NCBI RefSeq assembly: GCF_001043055.1
Contig: NZ_JYLF01000009.1
Location: 124,001 to 188,000, forward strand
DNA from: Pseudomonas weihenstephanensis
GTDB lineage: Bacteria; Pseudomonadota; Gammaproteobacteria; Pseudomonadales; Pseudomonadaceae
Direction of reading: 5' to 3'
DNA length: 64,000 bases
Under the pieces are notes generated by a model. That model did no database searches and was not told the DNA's origin. It worked only from the letters and a program-made list of their open reading frames with translations. The position numbers and the translations under genes are program-made. This document shows, piece after piece, positions 17,167 through 24,724 of this stretch (positions are counted from its first letter, which is position 1; the number at the start of each line of letters is the position of its first letter).

Positions 17167-19059
17167 ATGCCCGAGCCGATCCCGCTTAAAGATCACGACA
17201 CCGAGAAACGGCTGGTCAATAAAAGACTGATCGCCTGCGCGGCGCTGGTGCTGGCGATCAGTTGCGCGCTGGTGGCCAGGATGTACTTCTTGCAAGTCAC
17301 CGAATTTGACTACAACTCCACCGTGTCCGAAAACAACCGCGTGCACGTGTTGCCGATCCCGCCCGAGCGCGGCTTTATCTATGACCGCAATGGCGTGCTG
17401 CTGGCCGATAACCAGCCCAGCTTCAACATGACCCTGACCCGCGAACGCGCGGGCGACAGCGCCAAAGTGCTGGATTCGGTCATCAGCATCCTGCATTTGC
17501 CCGAAGAAGACCGCGCCGTGTTTGCCAAGGCGATGAAACAGGCCCGCCACCCGTTCGACCCCTCGACCCTGCTCTACGAACTGACGGAGGAACAGATCGC
17601 GCTGTTGGCCGTCAATCAGTACCGCCTGCCGGGCATTGAGGTTGAGGCGCAGTTCGTTCGCCACTACCCCCAGGGTGATCACTTCGCGCATTCGGTCGGT
17701 TATGTGGGCCGCATCAACGAGAAAGAAGCCAGACAGCTGAACCCCGCCGAGTACCGGGGCACGCAATCGATAGGTAAAACCGGTATCGAGCGTTTTTACG
17801 AGCACGCGTTGCACGGCACTGTCGGCTTTGAAGAAGTTGAAACCAACGCCCAGGGCCGCGTCATGCGGGTGCTGCGCCACACCGATGCGGTGCCGGGCAA
17901 AAACATCGTGCTCAGCCTCGACATCAAATTGCAGGAAGCGGCCGAAGACGCGTTGGGCGACCGGCGCGGCTCGATCATCGCCCTGGACCCGAAAACCGGC
18001 GAAGTGCTGGCGATGGTCAGCAAACCCAGCTTCGACCCCAACCTGTTCGTGACCGGCATCAGCGCCAAGGATTACTCGGGGCTGCGCGACTCCATCGACA
18101 AACCGCTGTTCAACCGCGCGTTGCGTGGCCTGTATGCGCCCGGCTCGACAATCAAGCCCGAAGTGGCGATTGCCGGACTCGACAGCGGCGTGATTTCAGC
18201 CTCGACCCGGGTGTTCGACCCCGGTTACTTCCAGTTGCCGAACGTGGAGCACAAATACCGTAACTGGAACCACAGCGGGGATGGCTGGGTCGATTTGAAT
18301 GCGGCGATCATGCGTTCAAATGACACCTACTTCTACGACCTAGCCTCCAAGCTGGGGATTGATCGCATGCACGATTACCTGTCGATGTTTGGCCTGGGGC
18401 AAAAAGTCTCGCTGGACATGTTCGAGGAATCTTCGGGGTTGATGCCCTCGCGTGAATGGAAGCGCAGCACACGACGCCAAGCCTGGTTCCCTGGCGAAAC
18501 GGTGATTTTGGGCATTGGCCAGGGTTACATGCAGGTCACGCCATTGCAGTTGGCGCAGGCCACGGCGCTGATTGCCAACAAAGGCGTGTGGAACCGCCCG
18601 CACCTGGCGCGCACCATCGATGGCGCGCCGCCGGTGGATGAACACCCGATGGCCAATATCGTGCTGCACGATCCCAAGGAGTGGGAGCAGGTCAACCATG
18701 CCATGCAATTGGTGATGCACGATGCGCGAGGCATTGCACGGGCGTCAGCCACCGGCGCGCAATACCGCATTGCGGGCAAGAGTGGTACGGCGCAAGTGGT
18801 GGCGATCAAACAGGGCGAGCGTTACAACCGGTTGAAGACGGCCGAGCGTAATCGCGACAACGCGCTGTTTGTCGGCTTTGCACCGGCTGAAGACCCGCAG
18901 ATCGTGATCTCGGTGATGATTGAAAACGGCGAAGCCGGTGGGCGTGTGGCAGGACCGGTGGTGCGCAAAGTGATGGATGCCTGGTTGCTCGACAATCAGG
19001 GCGCTCTGAAACCGCAATACGCCAGCCCGCAGCTCAAGCATGGCAATGCGCATGTGTGA
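17167..19059 (+). CDS. mrdA: Penicillin-binding protein 2 (PBP2, MrdA family)
   Basis: A 630-residue class B PBP, the transpeptidase for rod-shape peptidoglycan synthesis. One N-terminal membrane anchor (about 20-39) is followed by the dimerisation region (RGFIYDRNGVLLADNQPSFNM) and the transpeptidase domain. YAPGSTIKPEVAIAG (about 322-336) has the SxxK nucleophile, MRSNDTYFYDLA the SxN motif, and GKSGTAQVV (about 538) the KTG-like motif. The gene is alone, without rodA, next to LPS-modification genes. Because mrdA-rodA is normally elsewhere in Pseudomonas, this is likely a second PBP2 copy (inference). Confidence 0.88.
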   Translation: MPEPIPLKDHDTEKRLVNKRLIACAALVLAISCALVARMYFLQVTEFDYNSTVSENNRVHVLPIPPERGFIYDRNGVLLADNQPSFNMTLTRERAGDSAKVLDSVISILHLPEEDRAVFAKAMKQARHPFDPSTLLYELTEEQIALLAVNQYRLPGIEVEAQFVRHYPQGDHFAHSVGYVGRINEKEARQLNPAEYRGTQSIGKTGIERFYEHALHGTVGFEEVETNAQGRVMRVLRHTDAVPGKNIVLSLDIKLQEAAEDALGDRRGSIIALDPKTGEVLAMVSKPSFDPNLFVTGISAKDYSGLRDSIDKPLFNRALRGLYAPGSTIKPEVAIAGLDSGVISASTRVFDPGYFQLPNVEHKYRNWNHSGDGWVDLNAAIMRSNDTYFYDLASKLGIDRMHDYLSMFGLGQKVSLDMFEESSGLMPSREWKRSTRRQAWFPGETVILGIGQGYMQVTPLQLAQATALIANKGVWNRPHLARTIDGAPPVDEHPMANIVLHDPKEWEQVNHAMQLVMHDARGIARASATGAQYRIAGKSGTAQVVAIKQGERYNRLKTAERNRDNALFVGFAPAEDPQIVISVMIENGEAGGRVAGPVVRKVMDAWLLDNQGALKPQYASPQLKHGNAHV

Positions 19060-19072
19060 ATGAAGACCGCCA

Positions 19073-19117
19073 CCCTCACCCCAACCCTCTCGCGCAGGGT
19101 GGGGGTTGGGGGAGGGG
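19073..19117. terminator. GC-rich imperfect hairpin between convergent genes
   Basis: CCCTCACCCCAACCC is followed by an imperfect complement GGGGGTTGGGGGAGGGG. It lies 14 bp after the PBP2 stop and 8 bp before the end of the opposite cytochrome gene, so it may serve both. This C/G-rich sequence also resembles a dispersed proteobacterial intergenic repeat. Confidence 0.55.
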
Positions 19118-19125
19118 CTTTGATC

Positions 19126-21180
19126 TCAGTACCGCGCATCCACCGGTTTACCCCCATTCGGCCAATCCTTGACCTTGTCCGGGAAGTCCGGCCGTGGCTG
19201 GTGCGAGAAATACGCCGCCACGTCCACCGCCTCCTGATCCGACAAGCCGCCCTGCCCCAGCGGGAACTGTTCATGGAACCCGATCGGCATGTTGCGTTTG
19301 ACGAACGCCGCAGCGGTGTAGGTACGCGCCATCCCGGCACCGATGTTGAACGACTCGTCACCCCACAACGGCGGAAAAATAAAACCGCCGTCCGCGTGTA
19401 TCAAACCTTGCCCGTTGTCACCGTGGCACACCGCGCATTGCTTGACGTACACCGCTTTGCCGTTGCCCATGTCCGGCTTGATGCCCGGATCCACCTTGCC
19501 CACTCCTCGGCCCGCCACTTTGTCGCCGGGCGCTGTGTTCATTTTCATCCAGTCGAAATACGCAACCATGGCTTGCATATCAGGCGATGTCACCGCCAAC
19601 GGTTTGCCATCCATAGATCGACGAAAACAGCCATTAATGCGTTCTTCGAGCGTGATTTGTTTACCCGCACGCGGCGCATAGCCGGGGAAGAACGCTGACA
19701 CGCCAACGAAGGGTGAGCCATCGGCCACCGTGCCGGCGTTCAAATGGCAACTGGTGCAATTGAGCGCATTGCCTACGTTATCGGGCAGCAAGGCTTTGGT
19801 TTGCAGGTGCAGGCGCATGCCGCGCACCACTTGATCAGCATTGGAGGCTGTTAGCAGGTTGCCCAGCCGCGGGGTGACAAATGCACGGGTGTCGTGGGTA
19901 TCCGGGTTCAATTGCTTGCGCATGTGGGCCACTTGCGCGGGCTTGATGGCGGGCGCGTCATTGCCCCAACTGCTGCGCACAAAGCTCAGAATCTCGGCGA
20001 TTTCATCGTCTGCCAGCCGCGCAAACCCGGGCATGGTCCAGACCCGTGGATGGGCCGCCGTCTCAGCCGTTTTCCAACCGGTGAGGGTGATGTGCAGGAG
20101 CGTCGCGGGGTTGGACGCCAGAATGCCGGGGTTGCCATTGAGCGGTGGGAACATGCCTTTTACCCCGCCACCGTCCGGGCGATGGCAGTCGGCGCAAAAC
20201 TGCGTATAACCCAGCCCGCCACGGGTGGTGAACAGCGTGTCCGGTGCTGTGGCGGGCGCGATGGCCACTGACGGCATGGGCAGATCGTCCTTGCCCGGCG
20301 GCAGCGATTTCAAGTAGCTGGCAATTGCCGTCAGGTCCGCGTCGGTGAAGTGTTGCGTGCTGTGGTGGATCACGTCCGCCATGTTGCCCGAGACCGTGGC
20401 AAAACGGTTTTGCCCGGTCTTGAGCAGTTGCACGGTGTCTTCGACGGTCCACAGGTTGCGCAGGCTCAAGGCGCGCCAGTCTTCGACGGTTTCCCCCGCG
20501 AGGTAATGTTTGCCGCGGCTGCCAGCGTCGCTCAGGGCTTTTTCCTGGAACGCGAGGCCGCGTGGCGTATGGCACGAACCACAGTGCCCCAGCCCTTGCA
20601 CCAGATAGGCACCGCGGTTAATCACCTCGCTTTTGGACGGGTCCGGGGTGAACGGCTGCGCATCCACAAACATCCAGTTCCACAGCGACAGGCCCCAGCG
20701 CTGATTGAACGGGAAGCTCATGTCGGCGTGCAGGTTGGCCTGTTTGACCGCGGTTACGTCTTGCAAAAGATACGCGTACAACGCACGCATGTCGTCTTCG
20801 CTCATTTTCGCGTACGACGGATAAGGCATGGCCGGGTACAGGTTTTCACCCGCAGGCGTTTTGCCCTCGCGCATCACCGTGTCGAACTGTTCAAAACTGT
20901 AGCGGCCAATCCCGGTCTCGGGATCCGGGGTGATGTTGCTGGAGTAGATCGTGCCCATGGGCGTTTTCAGCTCCAGGCCACCGGCCATCACGGCCCCACC
21001 TTTGGCGGTGTGGCAGGCAATGCAGTCGCCGAGCTGGGCCACGTATTGGCCGCGTTGTATCAGGTCGGTGTCTGCGTTGTTGACGCTGGGCGCTGCCGCT
21101 GTCGGCTCGCTGGCAGGTGTTTGACAGGCGTAAAGAAGCGTCAGGCCGACCGTGGCCAGACGCGCACACTTGAAAATCAT
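19126..21180 (-). CDS. Pentaheme cytochrome c: alcohol-dehydrogenase-type triheme plus TsdA-like diheme
   Basis: A 684-residue exported protein (signal with LYAC, possibly a lipoprotein) with five CxxCH heme sites: CIACH 53-57, CGSCH 200-204, CADCH 329-333, CTSCH 475-479 and CAVCH 582-586. Residues about 40-415 match the triheme cytochrome subunit of membrane dehydrogenases (aldehyde, alcohol or gluconate). Residues about 430-684 match diheme thiosulfate-dehydrogenase-like cytochromes (LEERINGCFRRSMDGKPL at 511-528). No dehydrogenase subunit lies next to it. It should carry electrons in the periplasm; donor and acceptor are unknown. The divergent neighbour is a sulfonate-type binding protein, which hints at sulfur metabolism. 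Confidence 0.82.
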   Translation of the reverse strand: MIFKCARLATVGLTLLYACQTPASEPTAAAPSVNNADTDLIQRGQYVAQLGDCIACHTAKGGAVMAGGLELKTPMGTIYSSNITPDPETGIGRYSFEQFDTVMREGKTPAGENLYPAMPYPSYAKMSEDDMRALYAYLLQDVTAVKQANLHADMSFPFNQRWGLSLWNWMFVDAQPFTPDPSKSEVINRGAYLVQGLGHCGSCHTPRGLAFQEKALSDAGSRGKHYLAGETVEDWRALSLRNLWTVEDTVQLLKTGQNRFATVSGNMADVIHHSTQHFTDADLTAIASYLKSLPPGKDDLPMPSVAIAPATAPDTLFTTRGGLGYTQFCADCHRPDGGGVKGMFPPLNGNPGILASNPATLLHITLTGWKTAETAAHPRVWTMPGFARLADDEIAEILSFVRSSWGNDAPAIKPAQVAHMRKQLNPDTHDTRAFVTPRLGNLLTASNADQVVRGMRLHLQTKALLPDNVGNALNCTSCHLNAGTVADGSPFVGVSAFFPGYAPRAGKQITLEERINGCFRRSMDGKPLAVTSPDMQAMVAYFDWMKMNTAPGDKVAGRGVGKVDPGIKPDMGNGKAVYVKQCAVCHGDNGQGLIHADGGFIFPPLWGDESFNIGAGMARTYTAAAFVKRNMPIGFHEQFPLGQGGLSDQEAVDVAAYFSHQPRPDFPDKVKDWPNGGKPVDARY

Positions 21181-21448
21181 GGCGATATTCCTTTAAGGCA
21201 CCGGCCTGGGGTGGTCCCCTCGGCACGGGCCGTGCTCGTTTTTTGTTATGAACTCCTCACCCAGCATTTGTAACCGGTTCTGATGCGGCTACGGTTGACC
21301 CGGATCATGCAGGCGGCGATCGATGGGCACGCGGCACGCTCTAAGCTAGTTCCAAAACGGTATTTTCCCCTTTGATTTAAAGCACTTAGATTCAGCCCAC
21401 CGGACCGCCGAACTCACCTTATAAACACCTCAGTTCAAGGTTGCGCCC

Positions 21449-22423
21449 ATGTCCCTGCGTCCACTTTTGCTTGCCCTCGCCCTTGCCGGTGCCACGTTTC
21501 AGGCACACGCGGCTGACCTGACCATTGGCTACATCACCGGTATCGACCCCACCAAACTGGCTCAGGCCGAAGGCCGTTATGAGCAGGCCATCGGCGAAAA
21601 AATTGACTGGCGCCGCTTTGATGCAGGCCCGGCCGTGGTCGCGGCCCTGGCCTCGGGCGATCTGCAAATCGGCAATTTGGGTTCAAGCCCGCTGGCCGCT
21701 GCGGCATCGCGCAATGTGCCGCTGGTGACGTTTATCGTCACCGCGCAAATCAAAGGCTCCGAAGCACTGGTGGTGCGTGACGGCAGCGGCATCAACGGCC
21801 CGCAAGACTTGATTGGCAAGACCCTGGCCACGCCTTTCGTCTCGACCTCGCATTACAGCCTGCTCGGCGCACTGAAACATTGGGGCCTGACCCCGCAACA
21901 GGTGAAAGTGGTCAACCTGAGTCCGGCGCAAATTACCGCCGCCTGGAAGCGCGGCGATATTGACGGCGCGTTCACCTGGTCGCCTGCGATGGGCGAGATC
22001 CGCAAAACCGGCAAAGTGCTGACCGACGCGGGCGAGGTCAGCGAATGGGGCGCGCCAACCTTTGAGGTGTGGGTCGCGCGCAAGGACTACGCCGAGAAAC
22101 ACCCCGAAGTCATCGCCCAATTTGCCAAGGTCAGCCTGGATGCCATTGCCGACTACAACGCCCATCAGGCGGACTGGACCGCCGATTCGCCCAACGTGCA
22201 GAAGATCGCCGCCCTGACCGGTGCCAATGCACACGACATCCCCGAGTTGTTGCAAGGTGCACACTTCCCTTCCACCCAAGAGCAAAAATCCGCCCGACTG
22301 CTGGGCGGTGGCACGGCCAAAGACCTTGCGCAAACTGCCGCTTTCCTCAAGGACCAAGGCAAAATCGAGAGCGTGTCAGCGGATTACTCGGGCTTTGTCA
22401 GCGACCAGTATTTGCCGGACTAA
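21449..22423 (+). CDS. Taurine/sulfonate ABC transporter substrate-binding protein (TauA-like), orphan
   Basis: A 324-residue periplasmic binding protein with a Sec signal (MSLRPLLLALALAGATFQAHA). LTIGYITGIDPTKLAQAEG starts the mature part, and the SsuA/TauA hallmarks are present: LQIGNLGSSPLAAAAS (about 72-87), and FVSTSHYSLLGALKHWGLTP with IDGAFTWSPAMGEIRKTGK further on. It would capture taurine or a similar sulfonate. No tauB, tauC or tauD follows; the next genes are pfeRS. It must use another transporter's membrane parts or have a different role. AAGG precedes the ATG by 9 bases. Confidence 0.82.
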   Translation: MSLRPLLLALALAGATFQAHAADLTIGYITGIDPTKLAQAEGRYEQAIGEKIDWRRFDAGPAVVAALASGDLQIGNLGSSPLAAAASRNVPLVTFIVTAQIKGSEALVVRDGSGINGPQDLIGKTLATPFVSTSHYSLLGALKHWGLTPQQVKVVNLSPAQITAAWKRGDIDGAFTWSPAMGEIRKTGKVLTDAGEVSEWGAPTFEVWVARKDYAEKHPEVIAQFAKVSLDAIADYNAHQADWTADSPNVQKIAALTGANAHDIPELLQGAHFPSTQEQKSARLLGGGTAKDLAQTAAFLKDQGKIESVSADYSGFVSDQYLPD

Positions 22424-22508
22424 ACAGCCTCGTGTCATTGATAGCAATTGCACAGCATCGCCAAGGGTGGGATATTCGCGAATGTTAAACGTTCTCAATC
22501 AGTGCCTT

Positions 22509-23207
22509 ATGCGAACCTCTCCTCATCTGCTGCTTGTCGAAGACGATTTTCGGTTGCGCCATGACCTTGAACGTCACTTATTGCAACGCGGCTTTGCCGT
22601 GACCGCCTGTGTCGATGGCACCCAGGGCTTGAATGCCCTGCAAAGCCAACCCTTTGACCTGGTGCTGCTGGACATTATGTTGCCCGGCCTTGACGGCCTG
22701 AGCCTGCTCGAAACCTTGCGCACGCATCAAAACGTGCCCGTGATGCTGATGTCGGCGCTGGGCAACGAGCAGGACCGCATCAGCGGCTTTACCCGCGGCG
22801 CGGATGATTACTTGCCCAAACCTTTCAGCCTCGCCGAACTGGATGCGCGCACCGACGCCCTGCTGCGGCGCATGGCCATGCAGGCCCAACGCCCTGTGCA
22901 AAAACTCGACAGTGCGCTGACCTACGATGACGAGGCGCAGGACGTGCTCCACGCGGGCCGCTGCGCCGGGCTCACCGGCTCGGAATTTCGCCTGCTGATA
23001 ACCATGCGCGAACATGGCGGCCAGGCCTTGAGCAAAGCTTTTTTGTATCAGCAGGTACTGCACCGTATTTACACGCGGCTGGATCGGGGGCTGGATGTGC
23101 ATGTGTGTAACCTGCGGCGCAAGCTCGCCGCTGTCGGCGTGCAACATCTGCAAATTCAATCGGTGCGCAGTCAGGGCTACATCTTGATCGAGTCGCAACC
23201 CGCCTGA
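22509..23207 (+). CDS. pfeR: Response regulator PfeR (OmpR family)
   Basis: A 232-residue OmpR-type regulator. The receiver starts LLLVEDDFRLR; LVLLDIMLPGLDGL has the phosphorylated Asp at about 54, and YLPKPFSLAEL the conserved Lys. The C-terminal winged helix (about 140-232) ends in QIQSVRSQGYILI. ATG at 22509 gives the usual length; an ATG at 22482 would add nine residues. It overlaps pfeS by one base. With pfeS, pfeA and pfeE next to it, it should activate uptake of ferric enterobactin. Confidence 0.85.
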   Translation: MRTSPHLLLVEDDFRLRHDLERHLLQRGFAVTACVDGTQGLNALQSQPFDLVLLDIMLPGLDGLSLLETLRTHQNVPVMLMSALGNEQDRISGFTRGADDYLPKPFSLAELDARTDALLRRMAMQAQRPVQKLDSALTYDDEAQDVLHAGRCAGLTGSEFRLLITMREHGGQALSKAFLYQQVLHRIYTRLDRGLDVHVCNLRRKLAAVGVQHLQIQSVRSQGYILIESQPA

Positions 23208-24556
23208 TGCGCCGTCATCCGTTGTTGTGGAAACTGGCGCTGCTGCAAATCAGCTTTTGCCTGCTACTGACCTGGTTCATCTGGATCTGGGGGCTGTCGG
23301 CCGAGCGCAGCACCTATTTTCTGTCTGCCCAGGAGCGCGACTATCTGCGCGATTACGCGCAACAGGCCCAGGACATCTGGCGCGAGCAAGGCACCGACGG
23401 GCTGGAGCGCTTCACCGAGCGATTGTCTGCCCGCGAACAAACCTGGGTCGCGGTGCTTGGCCCACGACTTGAAAGCCTGAGCAAGACGCCTGTTACCCCC
23501 GCGCATTACCAACAGTTGACGTTCATGCGCAAGCTCGACTGGCCCATGAGCCGCCGCCTGATGGATGAACTGCCCTACGTGAGCATTCCGTTCCCGGACC
23601 ACCCGCAACAGGGCCAATTGGTGATTCAGCTACCCGAGCGCTTGCTGCCCAACGGCCTGACCGCCTGGACCCATGTTTTCAGCCACGGCGTGATGCCGAC
23701 CCTGCTGGCGGCGTTACTCGGCGTGTTGCTCTACCGCCACCTGGTGGTGCCGCTCAACCGCCTGCGTGATCGCGCCGACGCGTTGCGCGCTGACGACCTC
23801 GACAGCCAGGCGCCAATGGCCCTGATGCGTCGTCGCGACGAACTGGGCGAATTGGCACACGCCTTCGAGCACATGGCCAGCCGCTTGCGCAACAGCCTCA
23901 ATCAGCAACGTTTGCTGTTGCGCACCCTGTCTCACGAACTGCGGACGCCGTTGGCGCGCCTGCGCATCGCCCACGACAGTCAGTTACCGAACGCGCAACT
24001 GCGCCAACGCCTGGACCGTGAAATCGATGACATGCAGCATTTGCTCGAAGACACCCTCAACCTCGCCTGGATGGACACTGAACGCCCACAACTGACCCGC
24101 GAGCCGGTGCTGGTGCTGTCGGTCTGGGAAGCGCTGCGTGAAGACGCCGGCTTCGAAAGCCAATGGCCCGTTGACCGCATGCCTTGCCTGTTGGGCACCG
24201 ACTGTTGCGTCAACGTCAACCTCGACAGCCTGGCCCAGGCACTGGAAAACCTGCTGCGCAATGCCATCCGCCATTCGCCGCTGCAAGGCCAAGTGACCTT
24301 GAGCGGGTGGCGCGAAGGCGATGCGTGGCATCTGTGCCTGAAGGACGAGGGACCCGGTGTGCCCCCTGATGAGCTGGACACGCTGTTTGTGCCCTATCAG
24401 CGGCTGTCCGGATGCGTGGGCGAAGGCTTCGGCCTGGGGCTGGCGATTGCCCAGCGGGCCATTGAACTGCAACAAGGCCGGTTGTGGGCCACCAATGAGC
24501 GGCCGGGGCTGTGCATGCACCTGCTATTACCGGCAGCGCAGGCTGAGGGTGGCTGA
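23207..24556 (+). CDS. pfeS: Sensor histidine kinase PfeS
   Basis: A 449-residue inner-membrane sensor kinase. There are two membrane segments (about 12-28 and 160-185) around a periplasmic domain of about 130 residues, then a HAMP linker. The H-box is SHELRTPLARLR (about 244-255), the N-box is LENLLRNAIRHSP, and the G-boxes are DEGPGVPPDEL and GEGFGLGLAIAQ. It starts on the last base of pfeR, so the pair is translationally coupled. It should sense ferric enterobactin in the periplasm and phosphorylate PfeR; this rests on operon context and on the known P. aeruginosa system. Confidence 0.85.
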   Translation: MRRHPLLWKLALLQISFCLLLTWFIWIWGLSAERSTYFLSAQERDYLRDYAQQAQDIWREQGTDGLERFTERLSAREQTWVAVLGPRLESLSKTPVTPAHYQQLTFMRKLDWPMSRRLMDELPYVSIPFPDHPQQGQLVIQLPERLLPNGLTAWTHVFSHGVMPTLLAALLGVLLYRHLVVPLNRLRDRADALRADDLDSQAPMALMRRRDELGELAHAFEHMASRLRNSLNQQRLLLRTLSHELRTPLARLRIAHDSQLPNAQLRQRLDREIDDMQHLLEDTLNLAWMDTERPQLTREPVLVLSVWEALREDAGFESQWPVDRMPCLLGTDCCVNVNLDSLAQALENLLRNAIRHSPLQGQVTLSGWREGDAWHLCLKDEGPGVPPDELDTLFVPYQRLSGCVGEGFGLGLAIAQRAIELQQGRLWATNERPGLCMHLLLPAAQAEGG

Positions 24557-24665
24557 GGACGGCGTTGTTGCTTAAAACGCCAGCATGGCGGCGCAACATC
24601 GGGGGGCGAGCTGTACGCGCTTCGCACGCGGCACAAGTGTTTAGAAAGTTAATGCGCTTTACTCT

Positions 24666-24690
24666 CAATTAGCAGTCATTATCATTCGTG
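24666..24690 (+). promoter_or_regulatory. Candidate Fur box upstream of pfeA
   Basis: The stretch AGCAGTCATTATCATTCG lies about 35-60 bases before the pfeA start. Its reverse complement contains AATGATAATGACTGC, close to the Fur consensus built from GATAAT-type hexamers. This fits iron repression of an iron-siderophore receptor. Confidence 0.6.
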
Positions 24691-24724
24691 ATCTTCTTGT
24701 ATCAGGCCGTCCCGGAGATCACCG

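Noticed and set aside
22482..22508. Upstream ATG for pfeR
   Set aside because: It adds nine residues not typical of OmpR-type regulators; the ATG at 22509 gives the normal receiver start.
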